Below, in pieces: positions 49,157-58,184 of a stretch of 64,000 bases of DNA. The stretch's first letter is position 1, and the number at the start of each line of letters is the position of its first letter. Origin of the DNA: Pontibacter liquoris (GTDB lineage Bacteria > Bacteroidota > Bacteroidia > Cytophagales > Hymenobacteraceae); NCBI RefSeq assembly GCF_022758235.1, contig NZ_JALEBG010000001.1, positions 3,153,460 through 3,217,459 of the forward strand, written 5' to 3'. The notes under the pieces were generated by a model. It made no database searches, was not told the origin of the DNA, and worked only from the letters and a program-made list of their open reading frames with translations. The position numbers were made by a program, and so were the translations under genes.

Positions 49157-51607
49157 CTACAGCGGCTGCTTCACCTCAAAGGTGATGATCCTGCTGCCAG
49201 CCAGTCCTCCGCCCGTCAGGCCCTGCATTACCACCACATACGTACCTGCCACGTCGGAGGTAAAGAATCGGACGGCTCCTTTTCCCTGGGCATCTGTCTG
49301 GAGGGCAGGATCCCAGTAAAGCAGGTTCCTGAAATCCGGCAGGCGGCTTTGCCGTTGCAGCTGCGTGTTATAAACCGGGCTGTAGAACTCGCGTTGCAGC
49401 TGCAGCCCTTCATACTCCTGCAACAGCGCGCGCGGGTCCAGCTGGAAACCGGCCAGGTCGCCCCGGTAAGTAGTATAGCTCACCAGGCCATTGTACAGCA
49501 AAGGCCCCTGGATGTATTGCCTGGTCATCACATCGAGCCGCCGTATGTTGAGCGGGTCAAAGGCCATGATCTTGTCTATATCAAACACAGGTACTCCATC
49601 GAGCAGTACCATCGGGTCGTCCTGGAAAATAGATTTGTTCGTTGCGTCGTGCACCATAAAGTGGAAGCCGTCGCGGCGGCGCCGCACCTGTACGCCCGGC
49701 ACATACTCGCGCATCACTTCTTCCATCACCTTAAAGCGGGTATAATCGTCGAGCAGGTAAGTCGCATCCGGTGTGCCATAAAAAGCCGAACTGTCGATGC
49801 CCGGGGCGCGAAACCTGTCCAGGTAGCGGCCGCTGTATGCCTGCTGCACCTGCATGGCCAGGTGCCGTGAAGTTAGCTCCGCCGCTAATGCAGGCGAAAG
49901 GCGGAATGCCGGCTGCTCGTGCGAAGTATACTTTTCGGAAAACGGGCTCAGCACTTCGAAATGATAGGTGCTGTCTTTCCGGAAGTCTGTTTGCAATACA
50001 ATCTCCTTGGGCCCGAAAAAATCCTTTACCTCGAACCGGAGCAGCCCCTGCGCATTACTGGTAGCATTATACAGCCGGATGTGTCGGCTCGGCGAAGCTA
50101 AGAAAGCGGTTATACCCGGCGCCGGCGAGCCACTGACTGCATTGGTTACTCTAGCTGTGATAAAGTGGCCGTCATACTCGGGCACGAACGGAAATGCGGC
50201 TGTAGGCTTCTGCAAAACATCCTGCCACTGAAAGCGGCTCCAGCCATGGGTCAGCATCAGGTTGTCTGCTGCTTCGGTTGCCTCCGGCCCCGTGGCCGAC
50301 AGGTAATAGTCCGGTTGCTCCACAGAACCTTTTAATTCGGAGGTGAGCCACAGGTAAGCTGCTATGTTGGTTGCGCCGGTGCCCTGTAGCGAGTCCAGCC
50401 GGTACACCGCCAGCGAAAGATCGGCAGCAACGGGCTGTCCGGCAGGTGCCAGCGTCTGCATACGCACTGCCACCGAATCACGCGGGAGGTAAGCCTGTTT
50501 ATCTGTGGCGGCACTCAGTTGCAGCAGTTGCGTGGGGCGTTTAAAGTATAAGCGCTCGCAAACGGGCTGCTTACGGCTGTTAAAAAGCGTGAAATGGGTA
50601 ATGCCCTCGGCCAGCTTACGTTTATCCACCACAAAACTGGCTGTGCCTGGCGCCAGGGTGGCTACTTCCGCTACCGAGATCATGTGCCGGGCATGGCCCA
50701 GCAGGTATACGGGCACCGATGTTTCCCCAGCGCCTGTTACGGTGATCTTTACCTGCTCAGAGTTGAGTTCCTCCAGGTGCAAACTATAGCCCTTTTCCTG
50801 GGCCGCAGGCAAAGGCTGCCGCAGCACGCGCCCGCCAGGCAACCGGAGCACAGCCGTGTAGGTGCTGCCCGATGCCGGCGTAAACGTAAAGTGCCCGATG
50901 CCGAATTGTAAACTCTGCAAAGTGGCTGCCACGCGGCCTTCCTGGTCTACAATTTCCCCGGAAACCCCTATGCCCCGGCCTGTTTTTTTATCTACTGCCT
51001 GAAAAGCGACTTTGCCGGCAATGCCCTGCACCAGGTTGCCGCCTTCCGGGAAAAACTGCACGGCATACCCTGCCGCCTCCTGCTCCGGTGGCAGGCCAGT
51101 TGGGGTAAAGGTATTGACAATGGTCACCGGTGATTCAAAGTAATTTTCCGGGCTGAAATTCTTCATCCAGCTGGTATAGGCGCGCACCCGGTAATTACCG
51201 GAGCTCAAAGCCACCGGCAATACAAAAGAGCCGCTGCCACTCCCGGCCTTTAAAGCAATCTTTGCCTGCAGCACAGGCTTCTGCGCAGCATCCAGCACCT
51301 CGACATACGCTACCTTGCTCATACTTAAAGGCTGGTGCAGCGTTCCATCTACGGCGTATACTTTAAACCACAGGGTTTCGCCGCATACATAGAACGGCCG
51401 GTCCAGGTGCAGGTATAATTTCTCCTGCAAGGCATGGGTACGATAGGTATCAAACTGCTGCACCAGGCTGCGCAAGGTATCGGTTTGGGCAAAAACAGGC
51501 CCTGCCCCGACCAGCAGCAGCCCTGTGCAAAGTATAGCCCGGCACAAAGCCCTGGCCGCTGTTGGCCCCGGTAAAGCAGAGCGAGATTTGAAAAACGTGA
51601 TTGCCAT
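49157..51607 (-). CDS. MG2 domain protein with TonB plug-like C-terminus
   Basis: An 816-residue exported protein. Signal peptide (about 20-41, ending VGAGPVFAQ), then the MG2 macroglobulin-like opening LHLDRPFYVCGETLWFKVY (about 65-83) and NYRVRAYTSWMKNF. Several further beta-sandwich-type domains follow. Near residue 660 a TonB-receptor plug-like segment appears: MVLLDGVPVFDIDKIMAFDPLNIRRLDV, then LLYNGLVSYTTYRGDLAG, without a barrel after it. The C-terminus ends with a beta-sandwich (YFTSDVAGTYVVVMQG). This fusion recurs in Bacteroidota outer-membrane operons by my recollection. It is followed by DUF4249 and TonB receptor genes upstream in the same operon. Confidence 0.75.
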   Translation of the reverse strand: MAITFFKSRSALPGPTAARALCRAILCTGLLLVGAGPVFAQTDTLRSLVQQFDTYRTHALQEKLYLHLDRPFYVCGETLWFKVYAVDGTLHQPLSMSKVAYVEVLDAAQKPVLQAKIALKAGSGSGSFVLPVALSSGNYRVRAYTSWMKNFSPENYFESPVTIVNTFTPTGLPPEQEAAGYAVQFFPEGGNLVQGIAGKVAFQAVDKKTGRGIGVSGEIVDQEGRVAATLQSLQFGIGHFTFTPASGSTYTAVLRLPGGRVLRQPLPAAQEKGYSLHLEELNSEQVKITVTGAGETSVPVYLLGHARHMISVAEVATLAPGTASFVVDKRKLAEGITHFTLFNSRKQPVCERLYFKRPTQLLQLSAATDKQAYLPRDSVAVRMQTLAPAGQPVAADLSLAVYRLDSLQGTGATNIAAYLWLTSELKGSVEQPDYYLSATGPEATEAADNLMLTHGWSRFQWQDVLQKPTAAFPFVPEYDGHFITARVTNAVSGSPAPGITAFLASPSRHIRLYNATSNAQGLLRFEVKDFFGPKEIVLQTDFRKDSTYHFEVLSPFSEKYTSHEQPAFRLSPALAAELTSRHLAMQVQQAYSGRYLDRFRAPGIDSSAFYGTPDATYLLDDYTRFKVMEEVMREYVPGVQVRRRRDGFHFMVHDATNKSIFQDDPMVLLDGVPVFDIDKIMAFDPLNIRRLDVMTRQYIQGPLLYNGLVSYTTYRGDLAGFQLDPRALLQEYEGLQLQREFYSPVYNTQLQRQSRLPDFRNLLYWDPALQTDAQGKGAVRFFTSDVAGTYVVVMQGLTGGGLAGSRIITFEVKQPL

Positions 51608-51618
51608 GTGGTATGATG

Positions 51619-52773
51619 TTACTGCCAGAAGGCCGGTTTGACGTTAGTGCCCCGCAGCCGGCAGTCCACGCATTTGTTTTGTGCGATGAGATAACCGATC
51701 AGCACTGGAGGACCTACAGGAGCGTAAAGCGCTCCCACGGGCAGGTACGAATGTGACTTTTCGAAATAGGCCGGCACCTCCTCCACCTTAATCGTGTCCA
51801 TGATGCAGGTCGGGTACGTTACCAACCAGCCTTGCGGAAGTTGCTCGCGGCTCACAAAAATCCGTTTTTCCTGCACCGTCGAAGCGCCCACGTACCCGAT
51901 TACCGGCTCGTCTGGCGCCGTTAGGCAATGGATGTTGCCCGTCAGCTGGGTGGGCAGCGGGTCGAAGAGGGTGCCGATGCTCTCGGTATTTTTCTTCAGC
52001 GCTTCCCAGTACTGGTAGGCTTCTTTGGTGAGGCTATACTGCTTTACCAGCAGGCTATACTTAAAGCGCAGCTCCTCGGAGCGTGGCGGCAGCGCCATCA
52101 CCGGAAACTGGTGGATCACATCCTCGCTGAGCCGCACCGATGTAGCCAGTTTGATCTCGTGCGAGGCATCCGTACGCCAGCAGCGGTACAAGCTTTCAGA
52201 CTCAGGGCGGAGTACGATCTGGCGGCTGCCGGCATCATACTTTAGGCTGGAGTTAAAAGCCGCCGTATACTCCCAGGTACCCTCATACTCCCAGCGGTAG
52301 TAGCGGGCGTTCTGCGCTGGGTCGTGGGTGCTCACATAAAACTGCAGCGTGTTGTCTTCCGCCGTCCAGGTAATTTCGTCGATGGGCGGCGTTTGCTTTA
52401 CGGGCACATAATCTGAGGCATATTCCTTTCTATCAGTTGTGCGGACCAGGAGGCGGTACATGCCGGCCAGGTTCAGGTCCAGGCTGTTCAAAGTATAAGT
52501 GCCTGCTTCAATTTCGGTCAGCTGCAGCTGCAGGCCCTGCTGTTCTTCTATCACCAGGCTGGCACCGGTTTCAAGTATGGGCGCGCTTTCGTCGGAAAGG
52601 TTCTGCGTGCGCGAGAGCCGGAACGTGGTCGTGCCGCTCGGGTTGATAAAGCCATCTACCACCAGGTAGTTATTGGCTCCTTCGAGCACCTTGGGTTCAA
52701 AAGGCTCCACGCAGCTCACCAGCAGCAGCAGCCACAGCCAGCAGATATATTTCAGGCAGTTTGGGGAATACAT
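51619..52773 (-). CDS. DUF4249 outer membrane lipoprotein
   Basis: A 384-residue lipoprotein of the DUF4249 family, usually encoded next to a TonB-dependent receptor and probably the surface substrate-binding partner. N-terminal signal KYICWLWLLLLVSCVEPFEP has the lipobox Cys at about 21, followed by the family-typical LVVDGFINPSGTTTFRLSRTQNLSDE. The middle and end contain beta-rich segments and CVDCRLRG near the C-terminus, with paired cysteines. It starts five bases after the receptor gene stop, so the two are translationally linked. Confidence 0.9.
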   Translation of the reverse strand: MYSPNCLKYICWLWLLLLVSCVEPFEPKVLEGANNYLVVDGFINPSGTTTFRLSRTQNLSDESAPILETGASLVIEEQQGLQLQLTEIEAGTYTLNSLDLNLAGMYRLLVRTTDRKEYASDYVPVKQTPPIDEITWTAEDNTLQFYVSTHDPAQNARYYRWEYEGTWEYTAAFNSSLKYDAGSRQIVLRPESESLYRCWRTDASHEIKLATSVRLSEDVIHQFPVMALPPRSEELRFKYSLLVKQYSLTKEAYQYWEALKKNTESIGTLFDPLPTQLTGNIHCLTAPDEPVIGYVGASTVQEKRIFVSREQLPQGWLVTYPTCIMDTIKVEEVPAYFEKSHSYLPVGALYAPVGPPVLIGYLIAQNKCVDCRLRGTNVKPAFWQ

Positions 52774-52778
52774 GCGCG

Positions 52779-55556
52779 CTAAAATTTAAAGTTGTAGGTG
52801 ATGGTGGGAATAGGCCGCCCGAAGATGGAGAGCTTGTACCCGTTTATTTTGCCGTTCTCCGATTTAAAATAAATGGAGTAAGGATTTTGCCGGCCGGTCA
52901 GGTTATAAATTGCCAGCGTCCAGGAGCTGTGGGCTAGCTTTTTGATCTTATGGTTGCCTTCGATGTTCATGGCAAAATCTACCCGGTAGTAATCCGGCAC
53001 CCGGTAGGCGTTGCGTTCGGAATAATAGATGCGGGGGCTGTTGCCGGCATTATACCGGGCCAGCGGCAGCGTAATGGGCCGGCCGGTGTTATAGGTAAAG
53101 TTAAGCGAGGTGCTAAAGCGCTGGCTGAAGCGGTAATTGCTGATGAGGGTAAAGTCGTGGGGCTTGTCGAAATTGCTGGGGTACCAGGCGCCGCCGTTTA
53201 TCTTCTCGCCGGTTTCCTCGTCATCCACGCGTACCAGCGTGCGGGCGTAAGTATAGCTCACCCAGCCGTTGAGCTTGCCCGTGGCTTTTTTAAGCATCAC
53301 CTCCACGCCGTACGCCTTACCCGCGGCATTGACCACGTCTGTTTCGATGTGGTGGTTCATCACCAGCGCTGCGCCGCTTTTATAATCGAGGAAATCCTGC
53401 ATCCATTTATAATAGCCTTCCACCGAAAGCTCAATGGTATTTGCCCGGAAGTTGCGGTAATAGCCCAGCGCCACCTGGTCGCCTACCTGGGGCTGGATGT
53501 TGCCATCGCTCAGCTTCCAGATATCAGTTGGCGACATGGTGGTGGTGTTGGAAAGCATGTGTATGTACTGCCGCAGGCGGTTGTAGCTCAGTTTTACAGA
53601 CGAGTTGTCCGTCAGCCCCAGCCGCGCCGAAAGTCTGTACTCCGGCCCGTGGTAGGTGGCAATAGACTCGCCGGCTTTATACGTCACCGTGTCCTGGATC
53701 GTGCTTTCCGACCTGGAAGCGCCGGGCGCATACGTGTATACCTGCCGGGCACCCAGCGCCTGAAACACCGAGTAGCGCAGCCCGAAAATAACCGATAGGC
53801 GCGGGCTCTCATCAAACTTGTCGGAAGCATAGAGGGCGCTCTCCAGGGCTCGCTCGGTTTGCAGCCGGTCCGGCGCCACCAATGATTCCGGGCCATTGGG
53901 CAGCAGGCTGCCGGCATTTACATGGTAGTAAATGGTGCTGGCGCCAAAATCAACGGTATGCTTCGAAGTAGGAAAGTAGCTGAAGTCGGCCTGCACGTTT
54001 TCCTGGTTCAGCCCGAAGGTCAGTTCCGAGGCATTGACCGGGTTCTTCTCGCTTGTCACTTTGTAATCGTAATGGCTATGGGCACCGGTAAATACGCCGT
54101 AAAGCTGGTTTCGGAAGATGTGCTTCCATTTGAGGCTGGCCGTCTGGTTGGTGAACTGGTAGAGCGTATCGGCTGCCAGCCTAAAGCGGTCTTTGCTGCG
54201 GTAGCCCGTCAGATAAAGCGTGTTCTTCTCATTCAGCTCATGGCTGATGTGGGCGTTCAAATCATAAAAAGAGGCTTTGCTCTCCCGGAAGGATTTATTG
54301 GGCAGCTCCCCGAGTAGCCAGTCCGAGTACGTGGTGCGGCCCCCGATGATAAAGGAGGTCTTGTCTTTTTGGATGGGGCCTTCCAGGGTAAGGCGGCTGG
54401 TGAGCAGGCCGATGCCGCCCGAGCCGGCAAAGGTTTTCTTATTGCCATCCCGCCCGATCACCTCCATCACCGACGACAAGCGTCCGCCATAGCGAGCTGG
54501 AACACCGCTCTTATATAGCTCCACCGTTTTGAGCACATCCGGGTTAAAGGCCGAGAAAAAGCCGAACAGGTGCGAGGGATTATAGATGGTGGCATCATTG
54601 AAAAGGATCAGGTTCTGGTCGGTAGAGCCGCCGCGCACGTTCAAGCCGGTGCTGCCCTCTCCCACCGATTTCACGCCCGGCAGGGTAAGCACCACCCGCA
54701 GAATATCCGTTTCGCCAAAGGCGGTGGGCACCTGTTTGATAGTGCGGATATCGAGCCGCTCCATGCCCATCTGCATGCCCGACACATTGCGGTCCTTCTC
54801 AGCCTCTACCAGCACTTCTTTCAGCGTCCGCACGTCTTCGGCTACGTCAATGTCCAGCTTTCCGTCGGAGTAGAGCATGATCTGGCGGCGGGTGTTCTGC
54901 AGCCCGATCGCTTTTACCTTCAGTTCGTGGCGGCCCACAGGCAGGGTGAGGGAGTAATACCCATACTCGTCAGAAGTGGTGCCCACCAGCGGCGATTCAA
55001 TGTAGACAGAAGCCCCGATGATCGGCTCGCCGGATTTGGTGTCGCGCAGGTGGCCGGCCAGGCTAGCGCTGCCGCTGGGGTTGTCTTTCTTTATGCCGAT
55101 CTCATAAAGCTTGAGCTCCGAAGCGGCTTTACGGGGGCTCTTATCTGCGGATGGTGTATAGGCGATTGTTGCTTGGGGTTGCTTTTTTTCTTGCCCGGCG
55201 CCGGATTCAAAGTAGTTTTCGGGCAGCGCCACGCTCAGCTGCTGCCCTTTGGTAATGAACACCCGATTCCCGACATCAATGGCAAACTGAAAGGGCGTAT
55301 TTAGAAAGATACGGCTGAGCACCGCCGGCAAAGGCTGCTCGCGCACCTGCAACGTTATGGAAAGGCTATCAGTAGCCACAGGGTTGAAGTAGAAATGGTA
55401 AGGGGTTTGGGCCTCCACGGCCCGGGCAAACTCCTCCAGGGTAGCCTGCTTAAAATCGCCGCTTACCAGCACGCCTGTGTTTTGCTGCGCCTGCGCCTGC
55501 CTGGCAAAACAAACAACCATCGTAAAAATCAAAAACAGGCGGTACAGGTGCGTCAT
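52779..55556 (-). CDS. TonB-dependent receptor with STN domain
   Basis: A large outer membrane receptor of 925 residues from the start at 55556 (MTHLYRLFLIFTMVVCFARQAQA). Signal peptide, then a secretin/TonB N-terminal short domain (about 25-100, LEEFARAVEAQTPYHFYFNPV). A carboxypeptidase-regulatory domain follows (about 175-260, LAGHLRDTKSGEPIIGASVYIESPL), then a plug (about 265-390, GVKSVGEGSTGLNVRGGSTDQNL) and a beta-barrel ending in TITYNFKF, with the terminal Phe needed for BamA insertion. The STN domain implies possible transmembrane signalling, but no sigma/anti-sigma pair is adjacent. It forms an operon with DUF4249 and the MG2-plug gene. Upstream in-frame codons to 55625 are unlikely to be translated. 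Confidence 0.9.
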   Translation of the reverse strand: MTHLYRLFLIFTMVVCFARQAQAQQNTGVLVSGDFKQATLEEFARAVEAQTPYHFYFNPVATDSLSITLQVREQPLPAVLSRIFLNTPFQFAIDVGNRVFITKGQQLSVALPENYFESGAGQEKKQPQATIAYTPSADKSPRKAASELKLYEIGIKKDNPSGSASLAGHLRDTKSGEPIIGASVYIESPLVGTTSDEYGYYSLTLPVGRHELKVKAIGLQNTRRQIMLYSDGKLDIDVAEDVRTLKEVLVEAEKDRNVSGMQMGMERLDIRTIKQVPTAFGETDILRVVLTLPGVKSVGEGSTGLNVRGGSTDQNLILFNDATIYNPSHLFGFFSAFNPDVLKTVELYKSGVPARYGGRLSSVMEVIGRDGNKKTFAGSGGIGLLTSRLTLEGPIQKDKTSFIIGGRTTYSDWLLGELPNKSFRESKASFYDLNAHISHELNEKNTLYLTGYRSKDRFRLAADTLYQFTNQTASLKWKHIFRNQLYGVFTGAHSHYDYKVTSEKNPVNASELTFGLNQENVQADFSYFPTSKHTVDFGASTIYYHVNAGSLLPNGPESLVAPDRLQTERALESALYASDKFDESPRLSVIFGLRYSVFQALGARQVYTYAPGASRSESTIQDTVTYKAGESIATYHGPEYRLSARLGLTDNSSVKLSYNRLRQYIHMLSNTTTMSPTDIWKLSDGNIQPQVGDQVALGYYRNFRANTIELSVEGYYKWMQDFLDYKSGAALVMNHHIETDVVNAAGKAYGVEVMLKKATGKLNGWVSYTYARTLVRVDDEETGEKINGGAWYPSNFDKPHDFTLISNYRFSQRFSTSLNFTYNTGRPITLPLARYNAGNSPRIYYSERNAYRVPDYYRVDFAMNIEGNHKIKKLAHSSWTLAIYNLTGRQNPYSIYFKSENGKINGYKLSIFGRPIPTITYNFKF

Positions 55557-55643
55557 AGGAAATATACTGGGGTTGTCGTGTGCTTTTCGGGTAGCTGCAG
55601 CCGTTGCTTTTGCCTGGCTTATCATTTTCGAAGTATAACCCGG

Positions 55644-56420
55644 TTAAGGTGTATCGCTGCCCGGCTCCTTTTCATCGGCAAGGCTGTCGTAATAGGTGAC
55701 CAAAGCCAGGATGGTCTCTTCGCGCTTTTTCCGGAACCGCAGGTGCTCCCGGGCGGCATACTTGCGGAGCTGCTTCTTTTTATCGCGAAGTGCGGCATAT
55801 ACCGATCGCTTGCTGCTCACGGGCTGACAGGTGCCGTCTTTGCAGATATAACGCCTGTCGTCTACGTGATACTCGCCCTCCATGCCGCGGTCTGTTGCCC
55901 GCTCCTGCAGGTTCTTGCTGCGCCGCACCAGAAACTTTGTTTGCTTGCTGTACAAAACATCATACATGCCCGGCTGCAGCGCCTCGTGGCCGTTGCCAAA
56001 GCGTGCGAAGGTGTGGCCCTGCACCCGGAACGTGTCGATCTTTGCGTTAATGAGCTTCATCTTATTGCCACTGACGTTGTGGGTGATGATCACATCGTCG
56101 TGCAGCACATCGTAGAGCATAAATACCGGTTTGTGCCAGGCACCGTCGTAATAGATACTGCCGGCCGAAAAAGTATTCGATCCGAAAAAAGGGTGCCCTT
56201 CCAGGTAAGGTTTGTAATCGTCGACGTACTCGGTGCCGTTGTAAAGGTGCGTCTGCATCCCGACCGTTTCCTTGTAAGCCTGCACGGCATTCCGCACAGC
56301 CTTTTGCACGAAGGCTGTATCGGGAGCCACCGCCTTTTGTGCCTGGCCCACCACAGCCGTACCCCCAAGTATGGCGATTAAAACAAGTAGGATAAGGGCG
56401 TTGGGTCTACAAGGCGGCAT
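55644..56420 (-). CDS. Secreted protein of unknown function
   Basis: A 258-residue exported protein with signal peptide MPPCRPNALILLVLIAILGGTAVVGQAQK. The mature part starts helical (VQKAVRNAVQAYKETVGMQTHLYNGTEYVDDYKPYLEGH). A beta-rich domain follows (FGSNTFSAGSIYYDGAWHKPVFMLYDVLHDDVIITH), then a basic, Lys/Arg-rich C-terminal helix (LRDKKKQLRKYAAREHLRFRKKREET). No family recognised. It lies immediately upstream of the receptor gene on the same strand (about 88 bases), so it may be the first gene of this outer-membrane operon and support that receptor system. Confidence 0.65.
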   Translation of the reverse strand: MPPCRPNALILLVLIAILGGTAVVGQAQKAVAPDTAFVQKAVRNAVQAYKETVGMQTHLYNGTEYVDDYKPYLEGHPFFGSNTFSAGSIYYDGAWHKPVFMLYDVLHDDVIITHNVSGNKMKLINAKIDTFRVQGHTFARFGNGHEALQPGMYDVLYSKQTKFLVRRSKNLQERATDRGMEGEYHVDDRRYICKDGTCQPVSSKRSVYAALRDKKKQLRKYAAREHLRFRKKREETILALVTYYDSLADEKEPGSDTP

Positions 56421-57041
56421 GTTCCAAATAAAAACTTATGTTTAAACTAAGGTAAGTTATACTTAAAGCGTAATCCAACCAAGTATTGTTAGAAGTATAT
56501 TTTTATACTTGCTCCTGCGCATTCGGGCATGCTCATACTTTGTAACCCAGCTCCTTAGCTTACTTCAGATCATTATGGTAAAGGGCGCATTGCGGGTGTG
56601 TTAGCGGGGTGTTTCTACTGTAAGGATAGCAGCAGCCAATTCTTAGTATAACCAGCAGGCGTGAACATCCCCTATCCTGCAAAGGAGGACTTTATCCGAT
56701 AATGTAAAATATTTTACCTCTCGGTGCAGATTTCCCCCTTAGAAGACAGGGCTGTTTCATGCTTCATTTGCTGGCGCGGTTTTGTAACCCGTGTTTTCCA
56801 TGTCCTGCGGATCTGTAATCCAACCCGGACAGAAGCCCAAGCGATAGCATGTCACAAGTATGGACGCTCGCGAAATACTTTTTTTATCAGAATGAAACGA
56901 CACTGCCTTCGAAGGCAACTCTTGTTATTCGCTGGCTTAACAGCTCCTTACCTGCTTTTTCATAAAAACCATGAAACCGGATAAGACATCTGCTTGCGCA
57001 TTGCATCAGCAGAAAAGGAATGATCAAGAAGATCCGGTGCT
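56421..57041. other. Long gene-free region
   Basis: A 621-base stretch upstream of the outer-membrane operon, at whose left end several AAGTATA/TATACTT words cluster (56458-56464, 56493-56499, 56504-56510, the last two as an inverted pair). It also holds the perfect palindrome GTAAAATATTTTAC at 56704-56717, which could be an operator. An 86-codon open frame at 56724-56984 has no protein-like composition, so I do not call it. Promoters of the secreted-protein gene are expected near 56440. Confidence 0.4.
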
Positions 57042-58184
57042 TTATACCTTGCCGGCCAGGCTCCATACTTCTGCCACAAAGTGGCGCCAGCTAAAGCGGT
57101 TCTTGTAGGACTGAATATTTCGGATAAAGGAAGGGCCTTTGCCGCTGGCATAAAAGTCGTGTATGGCCGCAGCGATCCGATGGGGATCAGGTTCCACCAC
57201 ATAGCCTACTTCGCCGTCCGGTACCAGTTCGGCCAGGCCGCCTACATTGGTTACCACCATGGGTTTGTCGAAATGATAGGCTACTTGGGTTACGCCACTC
57301 TGGGTAGCATGCCGGTAGGGCTGCACCACCAGGTCGGCCGCGCAGAAATAGTGGCGCACCTGGGCATTGGGTATAAAATCAGTGTGCAGCACTAGCTTAT
57401 CTTGTAACTGCAACTGCGCAATCAGGACATGGTATGGCGCTGCCTCTTCGTAAAACTCGCCAGCTACCAGCAGCCGTATGTCGGGGCGTTGCGCCAGCGC
57501 GGAGTCTGCCAAGGCTTGCAGCAGCAGGTCGAGGCCTTTGTAGGCGCGGATAAAGCCGAAAAAAAGCAGGTAATTATACGTTGGGTCCAGGTCCAGCGCC
57601 GCGCAGGCTTCGGCCTTGCTCTCCGCATCACCGAAGTTATCATAAAGCGGATGCGGCAGGTAGAGGTTGGGTTTGCTGGGCGCAAACCGTGCCAAATCCT
57701 GTTGCACGGCCCGCGACATGGTCACAAAGCCCTGGCAGGAACCTAGAAAATAGTTGGTAAAGGGCAGGTCGCCGGGGCGCTTTTCGTGCGGTACCACGTT
57801 ATCGGTGATGGCCAGCACGCGGCTATACTTGTTGCGGCGGATGATGCGGGCAATAGTGCCCAGGCAGGGCCCCATAAAAGGCAGCCAATAGCGGAAAATA
57901 ACCAGTTCCGGCTTTTGCTTCCGGATGTAGTTGCCGGCTTTCCACCAGCTCAGCGGGTTTACTGAGTTGATGAGCACTTTGATGTCAAGCCCTTCGGGGG
58001 CCACTTCGTAGGAATACTGGCTCTTACCCGGAAACAGAAAGGACGGATACTGCAGGCTGAAGGTCACGATCTCCACACTATCGCCTGCCTCCTGAAAAGC
58101 GTAGGCCAGGCGCTCGTTGAAGGTAGCCATGCCGCCGCCCCGCAGCGGGTATGCCGGCCCCACAATGACTACGCGCCGCGCCAT
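57042..58184 (-). CDS. Glycosyltransferase family 4
   Basis: A 380-residue GT-B fold enzyme of family GT4. The N-terminal domain begins VVIVGPAYPLRGGGMATFNERLAYAF (about 4-29). The C-terminal domain carries LLFFGFIRAYKGLDLLLQAL (about 210-229) and the nucleotide-sugar motif HATQSGVTQVAYHFDKPMVVTNVGGLAELV (about 292-322), which contains the E-x7-E-type region of GT4 retaining enzymes. The donor and acceptor are unknown; a role in extracellular polysaccharide or lipid glycosylation is likely. The start codon overlaps the stop of the upstream GT2 gene by one base (TAATG). Confidence 0.85.
   Translation of the reverse strand: MARRVVIVGPAYPLRGGGMATFNERLAYAFQEAGDSVEIVTFSLQYPSFLFPGKSQYSYEVAPEGLDIKVLINSVNPLSWWKAGNYIRKQKPELVIFRYWLPFMGPCLGTIARIIRRNKYSRVLAITDNVVPHEKRPGDLPFTNYFLGSCQGFVTMSRAVQQDLARFAPSKPNLYLPHPLYDNFGDAESKAEACAALDLDPTYNYLLFFGFIRAYKGLDLLLQALADSALAQRPDIRLLVAGEFYEEAAPYHVLIAQLQLQDKLVLHTDFIPNAQVRHYFCAADLVVQPYRHATQSGVTQVAYHFDKPMVVTNVGGLAELVPDGEVGYVVEPDPHRIAAAIHDFYASGKGPSFIRNIQSYKNRFSWRHFVAEVWSLAGKV

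Noticed and set aside
54570..55304. 244-codon plus-strand frame opposite the TonB receptor
   Set aside because: Composition is His/Gly/Val-rich as expected for an antisense frame; the receptor domains on the minus strand are clear.
56724..56984. 86-codon plus-strand ORF in the long intergenic region
   Set aside because: Cys- and Arg-rich random-like sequence without family match, signal peptide or Shine-Dalgarno site.
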